Virus record (IMG/VR): IMGVR_UViG_3300044821_000048
Location: 1 to 37,480 of that record
Length of the DNA: 37,480 nt
From: a virus
Reading direction: 5' to 3' (one strand)
Made by a program: the position numbers and the translations under genes. A model generated the notes under the pieces. That model saw only the letters and a program-made list of their open reading frames with translations. It was not told where the DNA came from and searched no databases. The stretch's first letter is position 1; each line of letters begins with the position of its first letter. Below, piece after piece: positions 14,149 to 22,700 of the stretch.

Positions 14149-15027
14149 ATGCCGTCTAATAAAAAGGTGTTTCTGGCTGTTCCGGCAAAGGACGGAGCCG
14201 TCAAGTGCTCCACGGTTCGAAGCATCATTGCCGGAATCCGTGCTCTTGGCGAGGCGGGTTATAGCGTCCAATATGGCGATGTGCCGGGAGACTGCTACGT
14301 CCAGCTTGCGAGAAACCACCTGGTAAAGAAGTTCCTTGAATCAGACTGTATGGACATGATTTTCATTGACGCCGATGTCGATTTTCCAGAGTCGGCGCTC
14401 GTTCGTCTTATGTCCTACGACGTTCAACTCGTAGGAGGGGCTTACCGGTATCGCAAGGACGAAGAAGATTACCCGGTTAGACTGTGCGTTGATGGGTCTC
14501 TCCGCGCAATGTTCAACCCAGACAGCGGCCTGATTTATGCGCAGATGGTTCCTACAGGTCTGATGAGGATCAATCGCACCGTGTTTAGTCAGATGCAAAT
14601 GTCTCATCCCCGGTGGCTCAAAAGGCTCGGTGCTGATGACAATGATTTGATGTGGCATTTCTTCCAAACCGGAGATCTGTGGTATGAGGGCAAATGGTGG
14701 GGAGAAGATGTCGCATTTTGTCGATATTGCCGAGAGGAAGGTGTTCAGGTGTGGATTGACCCTAATATCGACCTTGGGCACACAGGAGAGAAACGGTGGA
14801 GTGGAAATTACCACCAGTATCTTTTAAGACAGCCAAAGCCCGAACAGTTGGTAAAAGAGCAATATGAATCTCTGGTTGTGTCAAAGTGCCCGGTGGCTGA
14901 CGATGATCACACCCGATCCTTTGAACGGGCAATATCTGATTCTCAAAAGAATTTTGTTCCTCAATTGTCTGGGCCTATTTCTCGCATTGGAATGCTTCAA
15001 GAACTTAGGCCGGAGGTTTTGATATGA
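14149..15027 (+). CDS. Glycosyltransferase-like protein 1 (GT-A, DXD)
   Basis: A 292-residue protein with a GT-A glycosyltransferase plan: N-terminal VFLAVPAKDG strand, a conserved LARNHLVKKF helix, IFIDADVDFP with the DXD motif at 74-76, a GGAYRYR strand, and C-terminal GEDVAFCRYC (catalytic-type ED) and WIDPNIDLGHTG. DXD binds a metal-nucleotide sugar in this fold. Similar proteins occur in phage and prophage structural regions. Target unknown: capsid or tail protein, or a host glycan. The ATG at 14149 follows GAGGGG; the longer frame to 14080 lacks a site. The stop overlaps the next start as ATGA. Confidence 0.75.
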   Translation: MPSNKKVFLAVPAKDGAVKCSTVRSIIAGIRALGEAGYSVQYGDVPGDCYVQLARNHLVKKFLESDCMDMIFIDADVDFPESALVRLMSYDVQLVGGAYRYRKDEEDYPVRLCVDGSLRAMFNPDSGLIYAQMVPTGLMRINRTVFSQMQMSHPRWLKRLGADDNDLMWHFFQTGDLWYEGKWWGEDVAFCRYCREEGVQVWIDPNIDLGHTGEKRWSGNYHQYLLRQPKPEQLVKEQYESLVVSKCPVADDDHTRSFERAISDSQKNFVPQLSGPISRIGMLQELRPEVLI

Positions 15028-15752
15028 AAGTGCTGGATTTGATAATCGCTGCAGAGCGATCCATTAACGCTATAGGTATTGACGATGACCTTGACGCGGC
15101 AGAGGCCAATGCGGCTTTCAATCTACTCAATGGTATGCTCGACGAGTGGAACAACCAGCGCTTCGCGTGCTACCAACTTGTTGAAGATACGTACACAATG
15201 GCTGCGAACAAGGCAACGTATACAATCGGCCCTGATGCTACGGCAGATTTCAACGGTGCTCGACCAGTTGAGATAGACAAGATGTTCATACGCGACACCA
15301 GCCAGCCTGGTAACGTGGTAGACTATCCGATTGCGCTCATTACGAATGACCAATACCAATCAATCATGCTGAAGAAGGTGGGCAGCACCTACTCATATGT
15401 GGCGATGTACGTGCCATCGTTCCCTCTTGGAACAATCTCTTTCTTCCCGATGCCGTCGGCGGCGTTTGAGTTTCACATCACGCGATGGTATCAGTTCTCA
15501 TCTTTTAAGTCGTTGACTGATACGGTTTCTTTTCCACCTGGCTACCAGCTTGCTTTGACTTACGGCCTTGCCGAACTTCTCCCGACATTGGGCCACAATC
15601 CGCCCGATGCCGTAATGGCGAGAGTTGAGAGAATGTCTAAGAAATACATGGCAAGCATCAAAAGGATTAACGCAAAAGAGCCGATTATCGCATCTATCGA
15701 CCCGTACCTTATTGGGCGAAACATTGGCAACCCGAACATATTGACAGGATAG
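15024..15752 (+). CDS. Neck protein / packaged-DNA stabilisation protein, P22 gp4-like
   Basis: A 242-residue neck protein. The N-terminus KVLDLIIAAERSINAIG...NAAFNLLNGMLDEWNNQRF is the typical helical start of the P22 gp4 family (tail accessory factor), which attaches to the portal after packaging and carries the tail hub. The rest is beta-rich, ending in helical AVMARVERMSKKYMASIKRIN and NPNILTG. P22 gp4 is 166 residues; many podoviruses have about 200-250. Start overlaps the glycosyltransferase stop. It lies directly before the gp10-like gene, as in P22. Confidence 0.8.
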   Translation: MKVLDLIIAAERSINAIGIDDDLDAAEANAAFNLLNGMLDEWNNQRFACYQLVEDTYTMAANKATYTIGPDATADFNGARPVEIDKMFIRDTSQPGNVVDYPIALITNDQYQSIMLKKVGSTYSYVAMYVPSFPLGTISFFPMPSAAFEFHITRWYQFSSFKSLTDTVSFPPGYQLALTYGLAELLPTLGHNPPDAVMARVERMSKKYMASIKRINAKEPIIASIDPYLIGRNIGNPNILTG

Positions 15753-15753
15753 A

Positions 15754-17280
15754 ATGAAAACCAAAATTCCATTCGTTTCGGGTCAGTCTCAATCTAGGTC
15801 TAAATCTATAGACCTTCGCGAGGCCATCAATGTCTATCCTGAGAAGGAAAAGGCAGACGCTAAGAATGTCGCAGCATACATTGGTACTCCAGGATTGAGG
15901 CTCAAGACGGTTGTCAACGACGATAATGGCAACCTAATTCAATCCCCCCCGCGCGGATTCTATGTGACCGGACAGAAGCGTAGGTTTTGCGTTTACTCCA
16001 ACGGTCTTTACGAGATAATCCCACCGGGCTATGTCGTCAAGAGGGCAACGATCCTCACGACAAACGGATATGTGTACATGGCAGACAACGGAAATCAGAT
16101 GATGATTACCGATGGCCGAAACGGTTATGGTTTTGATCTGAAGACCAGCAAGCTCACCAAAATAACCGACCCTATTTTCCCGCAGTTTCCAGGCACATGC
16201 ACGTATCGGGATGGTTATTTCATCACGCATGACACGGATACGAACTACACATATGCCAGTGCGGCATTCGACGTATTTACGTGGCCGGTTGCTCACAAGG
16301 TGGCTAAAGAAACCAATAGCGACAATGTAGTCGCGGTAATCAGCACCGCAACATATCTCTGGGTGTTTGGTCAATCAACCGCTGAACTATGGTACAGCAC
16401 CGGGCAAGACGATATAGGGGCTCCTCCGTTTGTTAGGGCCCAAGAGATGGTGATATCTGTCGGGTGCATGGCCCCTGCTTCGGTGGTGACAAACGGAAAT
16501 GATGTGTTTTGGCTTGGAAGCAACCCAGCTGGCGGAAACGTAATCTGGATGGCAAACAGCTTTACTCCTCAGAGAATCACTACACACTCGGAAGAATTTT
16601 TGATTGGTCAAATGGATTCGGCCACAGATGCGACGGCTTATTGCTATCAGGAAGAGGGCCATTTCTTCTATGTCATCAACTTCCCAGAGGGAAGCACAAC
16701 ACATTGTTACGACCTTTCTACGGGGCTATGGCACCGTCGCGGGTATTGGAACGCAACGACGGGACAACTTGAAACCCATCTTGCTCTGTTCGCTTGTTCT
16801 GTTGGCTCTGATGTTTTATGTCTTGACAGGCGCAACGGGAATGTCTACTCTTTCGATCTCGGGATGTACAGCGACAACGGAGATTACATTCATCGCATTG
16901 CAACCATGTCGCACATACACCAAGATGAGCTAGACCTATTCATAGATCTGTTTGAGTTGACTATGGGGGTAGGTGTTGGGTTGGGTGACGGCATGATGAG
17001 TGGTGGAGTTACCACAGCATCAACCACCACGGTTACGACCGATAGCGACCCCGTGAATGACAACCCTCAGATATCTTTGCAATGGAGCAAAGACGGCGGT
17101 CATACTTGGTCTAAAGAGCACTGGGCATCAATAGGAAAGATCGGAAACTTCAAGAAGCGCGTTAGGTGGTGCTTTACAATGGGGAAGTCTCGCGATTGGG
17201 TTTTCAGGGTATCGACCATCGCAAAAGTAAAAACAGTTTGGATTGCAGCATACGCAAACATCGAGATTGAACCGAAATGA
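15754..17280 (+). CDS. Tail hub / DNA stabilisation protein, P22 gp10-like
   Basis: A 508-residue protein whose N-terminus (PFVSGQSQSRSKSIDLREAINVYPE) and middle (GYVYMADNGNQMMITDG; GTCTYRDGYFI; FGQSTAELWYSTG; NDVFWLGSNPAGGNVIW) are typical of P22 gp10-like hub proteins with a beta-propeller-like body. The C-terminal third has SLQWSKDGGHTWSKE, an Asp-box-like repeat. It plugs the neck and holds tailspikes. The pair gp4-gp10 supports the podovirus assignment. Its stop overlaps the next start. Confidence 0.82.
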   Translation: MKTKIPFVSGQSQSRSKSIDLREAINVYPEKEKADAKNVAAYIGTPGLRLKTVVNDDNGNLIQSPPRGFYVTGQKRRFCVYSNGLYEIIPPGYVVKRATILTTNGYVYMADNGNQMMITDGRNGYGFDLKTSKLTKITDPIFPQFPGTCTYRDGYFITHDTDTNYTYASAAFDVFTWPVAHKVAKETNSDNVVAVISTATYLWVFGQSTAELWYSTGQDDIGAPPFVRAQEMVISVGCMAPASVVTNGNDVFWLGSNPAGGNVIWMANSFTPQRITTHSEEFLIGQMDSATDATAYCYQEEGHFFYVINFPEGSTTHCYDLSTGLWHRRGYWNATTGQLETHLALFACSVGSDVLCLDRRNGNVYSFDLGMYSDNGDYIHRIATMSHIHQDELDLFIDLFELTMGVGVGLGDGMMSGGVTTASTTTVTTDSDPVNDNPQISLQWSKDGGHTWSKEHWASIGKIGNFKKRVRWCFTMGKSRDWVFRVSTIAKVKTVWIAAYANIEIEPK

Positions 17281-17927
17281 AAAAGCTCGACGTTATAACT
17301 ATTCACTTTGGAGACAAGCCTCTTGACGATATGCGGCTGGCGTGCGTTGCCAATACCCACGAGTTAGCCATTAAGGGTGGACATAATCATCACATTGTAA
17401 GCGATCAATCAGAAGTCGCAGGGCTTCAAACTACCATGACGCTATCTGAGGTTGACCGTCAGATCATGGAGAATGAACACGCCAAAAGAATATGGCTTAG
17501 AGCAAAGAATACAAAGTCCACAAACTACCGCGGTGACGACTTCTCTCCTATCGCAATGTCAGATGTTGCCAGGGTGTGGTTGTGCGGTCAGTATGATCGT
17601 GCGGCATACTTCGACACCGACATGATGGTGTCTATCCTAGACATCCCGTTGCCGTATGGCAAGCCGTGTTTCAATCAAATGAAATCGGTATGGGTTGATA
17701 TCGGCATTGTGTACACAAATGGTTGTCCTGAATGGTTCAACCAGTGGGCAAAGTTTGAGAGGCACGCGGACGCAATCGACAGGGGACACGGGTTTATCTG
17801 GCCGTTCCTGAACAGTAATCAACAGTTGCCGGGGATAGCCTTCCCCGGAATGCGTTCTATGATATCTCCTGATATCGGAATGATACCTCACACCTATTTT
17901 ACCCATAAGGGTGATACGTGGGCATGA
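17277..17927 (+). CDS. Glycosyltransferase-like protein 2 (DXD)
   Basis: A 216-residue protein with a GT32-type DXD plan: an N-terminal strand (LDVITIHFGDKPL), a SDVARVWL helix (95-102), AAYFDTDMMV with DXD at 113-115, and C-terminal ISPDIGMIPHTYFTHKG. It appears to be a paralog of the gene at 25898, which has SDRLRVWL, AMYFDAD and a LIP...FTH ending in the same order. The function as an enzyme is likely but unproven; the donor sugar and acceptor are unknown. It starts with ATGA overlap after the tail-hub gene and precedes the lysozyme gene. Confidence 0.7.
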   Translation: MKKLDVITIHFGDKPLDDMRLACVANTHELAIKGGHNHHIVSDQSEVAGLQTTMTLSEVDRQIMENEHAKRIWLRAKNTKSTNYRGDDFSPIAMSDVARVWLCGQYDRAAYFDTDMMVSILDIPLPYGKPCFNQMKSVWVDIGIVYTNGCPEWFNQWAKFERHADAIDRGHGFIWPFLNSNQQLPGIAFPGMRSMISPDIGMIPHTYFTHKGDTWA

Positions 17928-17928
17928 T

Positions 17929-18375
17929 ATGAACACAAATATCTTTGACAGCCTGATTAAGCCCGAAGAAGGCTTGTCTCTAACGGTCTATGCTGACAAG
18001 TTCGGCATATCAACGGTCGGCTTCGGCCACAAGGTGCTACCGGCTGACAACTTGAAGCTGGGCGACGAAATAGACATGGCGCGAGCTATTGCGCTGTACA
18101 ATGCTGACCGTGCGGAGGCGATTCGGTGCTGCGGGTTGCTTTTCGGCGATGCGTTTGTGACATACCCCGATGTGATCCAGGTCGTCATAGCTGACATCAT
18201 TTTCAACATGGGTTTGTCGAGGTTTTCAGCATTCCACGACACGATAGCGGCGGTTAAGGCGCACGATTGGAATGGCATGGCCGACGGGCTTACAGACAGC
18301 CTATGGCACCGGCAGTTACCGGAGCGGTCAAATAAGCTCATAGCGATGGTGCGCGAGGAGGCGAAGAAGGCATGA
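17929..18375 (+). CDS. Endolysin, T4-type lysozyme (GH24)
   Basis: A 148-residue muramidase. The catalytic triad has exactly T4 lysozyme spacing: E14 (EEGLSLTVY), D23 and T29 (ISTVGFGH), corresponding to E11, D20, T26. ADIIFNMGLSRFSAF and SLWHRQLPERSN are the usual second-lobe motifs. No signal peptide or SAR helix, so it needs a holin; the following small membrane genes supply candidates. The ATG at 17929 is chosen over 17911, which would overlap the previous gene. It cleaves peptidoglycan at the end of infection. Confidence 0.92.
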   Translation: MNTNIFDSLIKPEEGLSLTVYADKFGISTVGFGHKVLPADNLKLGDEIDMARAIALYNADRAEAIRCCGLLFGDAFVTYPDVIQVVIADIIFNMGLSRFSAFHDTIAAVKAHDWNGMADGLTDSLWHRQLPERSNKLIAMVREEAKKA

Positions 18376-18668
18376 ACATCGTAGGCCGTTACTTTCTGAA
18401 TATCGCGTTGGGCCTTGACCAGTTTGCGAACACGTTTGCCGGTGGTGAACCGGACGAGACTATTTCCTCTCGCCTTGGACGCATCAAAGAGGCTCACGGC
18501 GGCAAGATACCGGCGTACCGCCCCTTGGCCTGCTTCCTCGATTGGGGCCTTGACAAGATACAGGAGGATCACTGTATCAGGGCGATCGAGCGCGACGAGT
18601 TTCCAAAGATACGCGAGGACTCCGTTTTTGACGGCAACGAGGACACACAACCAAAGGGGAAAATATGA
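18372..18668 (+). CDS. Conserved small protein of lysis cassette
   Basis: A 98-residue protein of a type commonly found beside phage lysis genes: RYFLNIALGLDQFANTFAGG, PDETISSRLGRIKE, FLDWGLDKIQEDHCIRAIERDE. The two conserved pieces (DETISSRL and HC..AIE.DE) are characteristic. The function is unknown; it is often annotated as helicase without basis. Start overlaps the lysozyme stop (ATGA) and the stop overlaps the next start. Confidence 0.7.
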   Translation: MNIVGRYFLNIALGLDQFANTFAGGEPDETISSRLGRIKEAHGGKIPAYRPLACFLDWGLDKIQEDHCIRAIERDEFPKIREDSVFDGNEDTQPKGKI

Positions 18669-18886
18669 TGAACTGGATCATGCATAATCAGGTACTAGTT
18701 GGCGGCGGCATTGGTTTTGTGCTGTTGCTCCTCGGCATATGGGCGAACAAAACGAACCTCGAAAAATGGGGCGTTGCCTTTGCTGGTCTTCTCATCAAGT
18801 CGCTTGGAAAGAACAATGCGAAGATCATCATTGACGATCTCAACGTTTTTGTCGATGCGGCAGATTCAGAAGTTGACAAACCGTAA
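18665..18886 (+). CDS. Single-span membrane protein, holin candidate
   Basis: A 73-residue protein with one strong membrane helix (VLVGGGIGFVLLLLGIWAN, about 10-28), then a second moderately hydrophobic segment (WGVAFAGLLIK) and a charged acidic tail. Placed right after lysozyme in the lysis cassette, it is a candidate holin or pinholin. A class cannot be assigned by sequence alone, as the gene at 18926 and the one at 19520 are also possible. The starts ATGATG at 18665 and 18668 are equally placed. Confidence 0.55.
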   Translation: MMNWIMHNQVLVGGGIGFVLLLLGIWANKTNLEKWGVAFAGLLIKSLGKNNAKIIIDDLNVFVDAADSEVDKP

Positions 18887-18925
18887 TAACAACCACAATA
18901 ATCATAGACAGCGAAAACCAACATC

Positions 18926-19180
18926 ATGGAGCAGTGTTTAGAGCATCAGAGCGTAAAGTCGGCGTGTGCAGACATACCGGAACTGGTTAAGACCGTGCAT
19001 GAGCTTGTTTGTGCCCTCAATGGCGAGGTTGGCAAGCCGGGATGGATGACGCAGCAGGAATTGCGCATGGCGGCGATGGAACGACAGGTGAGCGTTATCA
19101 TGCGGGTTATGTGGGGGCTTGGAAGTGTGATCGGCCTTACGGTTCTCGGTATGATCCTACGGTCTGCGGGCATAGTATGA
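18926..19180 (+). CDS. XhlA-like membrane protein, lysis cassette
   Basis: An 84-residue protein: an N-terminal amphipathic helical part with Cys residues (CLEHQSVKSACADIPELVK), a helical linker (ELRMAAMERQVSVIMRV) and a C-terminal membrane span (MWGLGSVIGLTVLGMIL). This layout resembles XhlA-type haemolysin-associated phage proteins, which are membrane-anchored partners of holins. No Shine-Dalgarno precedes the ATG, so the start is less certain. The stop overlaps the next ATG. Confidence 0.55.
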   Translation: MEQCLEHQSVKSACADIPELVKTVHELVCALNGEVGKPGWMTQQELRMAAMERQVSVIMRVMWGLGSVIGLTVLGMILRSAGIV

Positions 19181-19347
19181 CCCGCATAACCCGCGCCGAG
19201 TTTGATCTGCAGCTATCCGAACGGAACTACACTGAGCACATGCTCAACTATCTATGGGATCGATACCCAAGCGATCGGAAGCGCGAGGAGCGGGAGAATG
19301 TGCTCGACTTGGAGACGAACGTGTTGCCGACAGCGGGGAAACGATGA
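19177..19347 (+). CDS. Small hydrophilic protein (56 aa)
   Basis: A 56-residue charged protein (MTRITRAEFDLQLSERNYTE...) translated from an ATGA overlap with the membrane gene before it; its own stop overlaps the next start. It is Arg/Glu-rich and helical, with no motif that I recognise. The double overlap is the evidence. Confidence 0.5.
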   Translation: MTRITRAEFDLQLSERNYTEHMLNYLWDRYPSDRKREERENVLDLETNVLPTAGKR

Positions 19348-19511
19348 CGGCTGGCGACATCATGGCAATTGACGCGATGCTGCGCGATATGAACGGCTCA
19401 GATTTTCGAGTCGACCTGCACAGGAAAGCAGAGCGCGATTTGATCGATCGGATGGAGCGCAATAGGCGAGATTCGAGACAGGCTAAGGGCGACGACAAGC
19501 GATACAAATAG
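19344..19511 (+). CDS. Small hydrophilic protein (55 aa)
   Basis: A 55-residue highly charged protein (MTAGDIMAIDAMLRDMNGSD..., Arg/Asp-rich end). The start at 19344 overlaps the previous stop (ATGA); longer frames upstream run through the previous gene and are unlikely. No family is recognised. It belongs to the lysis-region gene run. Confidence 0.5.
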   Translation: MTAGDIMAIDAMLRDMNGSDFRVDLHRKAERDLIDRMERNRRDSRQAKGDDKRYK

Positions 19512-19519
19512 GATACACC

Positions 19520-19732
19520 ATGCGACTCAATGAAAATCGTTACTTGGCAACAACGCGACAGTTAAACCGTTCCGTTGACAGGATATTGTGGCCGTGGCAC
19601 CGCTCGCACTGGATGAAACTCATTGCACTACTACTATTGGTGATCGTCGGGCAGGCGGGGGCTGGGGCTATCTCTCACAACTACGTAATTGCGGCATCGG
19701 CTGCGCCTGTGACGGATTCAAAAGTTCAGTAA
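19520..19732 (+). CDS. Small membrane protein, possible holin or spanin partner
   Basis: A 70-residue protein: a basic N-terminal 30 residues (RYLATTRQLNRSVDRILWPW), one membrane helix (MKLIALLLLVIVGQAGAGA, about 32-50) and a short, likely external tail. The N-in/C-out layout resembles small holins or inner-membrane spanins, but there is no coiled coil. AGGATACACC precedes the ATG. It is the last short gene before the 1297-codon gene. Confidence 0.5.
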   Translation: MRLNENRYLATTRQLNRSVDRILWPWHRSHWMKLIALLLLVIVGQAGAGAISHNYVIAASAAPVTDSKVQ

Positions 19733-19749
19733 ATACGGGAGATTGACAA

Positions 19750-22700
19750 ATGAAAATAGCTCTTGCTTTGTTGTTTCTTTATTCAAGCGCAATGGCTTCG
19801 GGATCATGGGGAACTGCTGGAAGCGTTACCAAAACCTATGGCGGGGGCGGTAATGTACCAGATAGAAAGACGGCATACGATAGCTGCGCATCCTCGGGTT
19901 GGTCTGCTGCGGCTCGTGTTGTTTTACTCCGAGTAGGAAACTCTGCTCGTAGTGCGTATATCGCTACAACAATCAATACTGGAACCGGGGAACTTGTAGA
20001 CTCGTCGGCGTCTCTTATGAACGGAGATCCAACGAGTGGGTATACCGACTCGATGTACGGCGGAGGGGGTTCAGATGCCTTCACGTTCACGGGAGCAGTA
20101 AAGTGGTATGGCCTGAGAGAAGTATATCGTCCATCAGGAGCATGCACATACGCATCTTCATTTGGTGGCAGCGGAGTATTGCAAGACACAATAGCCCAAT
20201 GCGCATTCATGTCAAAAAAGGATGCCGGATATTATAGCTATTGCTTTTACATCAATGATGCACAGGGAAAGTTCTTCATATACGACAACTATCTCGAAGG
20301 CCTAAATTATGGAGTACGCACTGTGAATATTAACGCGGCTTCGATATTTGAAAACAACTTGATCGACTCCATGGCATACGGAATCTATGCCTCATCCCAA
20401 ACCTTTACTGCCATTAATAATGTTTGCATGCGCAGCGCAGGAAACGACTTCGCCACATGCACAAATGTAACCGGATACAATAACACATCAATGGACGGTA
20501 CGGGCTTAGACGGGAATTTTAAGACAGGATCGTCAGGCAACACGGCGAACATGATTCCTGTCAACGAATTTGTTTCCCAATCAACCTACAATCGGTATTA
20601 TGGTAAACTGCTTGCAACAGGGTCGCTATATAATTCGGGCCGCGCGCCCCTGATATCTAAAAATACAAAAGGCATTCGGGGAAACAACCGACCTTACGAT
20701 GGCACTCATTATTCAAGGGGGGCTGACGAATATCTTCTTCCAGTCATGTATGTAACAAGGACTATGCCTTCAACCGGTTATACCTTCGGAGGTACGATCA
20801 TAAAGATCATCTCCGATTCTGCTTCGTTCAATGGCACCCCTGCCTGTTCTTTAATTTCAGGAGCAGCAAGATCCTCAATTACTATTACGTCAGCAACGAA
20901 CTCGGTGCTATTTGGAAAAACGACGGCTCATGTTGCCGGTGCGTGCAGCTTAAAAGTCGTCAATGGTGATGCGAGCGACCAAGCAATTGTTGCAGCGGCA
21001 TTTTCCTATGTGGCACCGGTCGTTTCATATTCTCCTATTAATTTGTCGGCACATCAGTGGAGACAATGCTCTGACACCCTTCTGAAAAACATTGGACCTT
21101 TCGATTCAGTAACAACAAAATCGACATTACCCAAAGGGTTGAATATTGCAAAAATCGGGAAGATGATGGGCCGTATTTATGGAGTCCCATCGGTCGCCGG
21201 AACATTCACCGACACGTCGTATTGTTGGTATGGCGGAGCAAGGCAATGCACTACCTATTTGCCTATTTCAATTTCAACGGACACAATGGCCGTTGATACT
21301 TCGTATCATTATTACAAATCAATTAAGCTTAAGAAAAGCAATGGGACCCATACTCAGGTGATCGCTTGGAACAAAACTGGTCATGCCGATACAACACTCT
21401 ACAACGACATGGTTATATCTCTTGCAAATGGTAAGCCTCAGTATTTCTATCCAATGAATCGAAGCAAAAGTACCTGTTCGCTTTGGGTTCATACGCCGGA
21501 TACAATCCTCCAGGACAATGCCCTGTTGCGTATTTATTACGGTAAAACTGGAGTACAATTGAATTCATGGATGAATCCTGACAGTGTAGGTAAAGGAGTA
21601 ATTCCGGTATTCTCAACTCCGGTTAATTATTCATATGCGCCAAATGTGAACATAAGCAAAAGAACAGCTTCTCTTGTCGCAAACGACGCAATGATGCTCG
21701 ACCCATCGAATGGAAAAACATACATACCCTACGCTCTTTATTATGCTGATGGAATGCTTCAAATGAGGTGCCGAATTTCTTCCGACAGTTGCAATACTAT
21801 CGATACTGATTTCGTGCTCTTAGATACAACGATGGGATTTACCTTCTGGGATGTTGAGGCTGGAGCGGCATATACCGTTGACAATGGTATCCGATATATG
21901 AATTTGCTCTCAGCCTGGACCCACAATGGAACTCGGCACACTGGACTTCTGAAGATTCCATGTGATTCAATTCTTGCCAAACGCACTCTTGACACTACGA
22001 TCTCAACCTTTATTCGAATTCCTCTGGATACCGGCAGGCTTGCGCTTTCCGATCCTGCCCATACCCCTCCTTTTTATTTTAGATCAAATCTTCAACGGTT
22101 ATCAAATGGGCGTTGGTGTGCAGCCGCCTATCACGTTGGAGGTAGCGAAAGTGGCCACACTGGAACAGGTACAATCTTCTTTATCTATTCTGATGACAAT
22201 CGAGTGAATTGGAATTACGACACCATGGCGGTGGATGCTTCCGTGGAAATTTCCGAAACCTCAATCGGAGAGATTAGAACAAATTGGGGTTATAACGGTG
22301 GAATTGTCGCCATTATTCGTACAGACGTGAGCGACACAAAGAAGACTCCGAAATTCGTTTTTTCCTATCAATATGGTGATTCTGGAACATGGGTCAATTA
22401 TGCAAATAGTCCTTGCACAACTACTCACTCCGGACCAACTCGTGGATACTCAAACTTTATGATTCGGACTGGAGATAGCACCTGTTTGATGACGTTAGGA
22501 TCATACTACTTTGGAGACGTATACGCAACCTATCCTGATACAAACGGAAATGAAGGTACGATATGGGAGCATAAAGAAGCATTCTCATCTGGAGATTCGT
22601 CTGGAATGACGTTATATCCTTCTGCAGTAACATATGGAAAATATGAGGCGATCACCTTCCTGAACAACGGTGGCCCAACCGGTAACGGTCATATAATTCG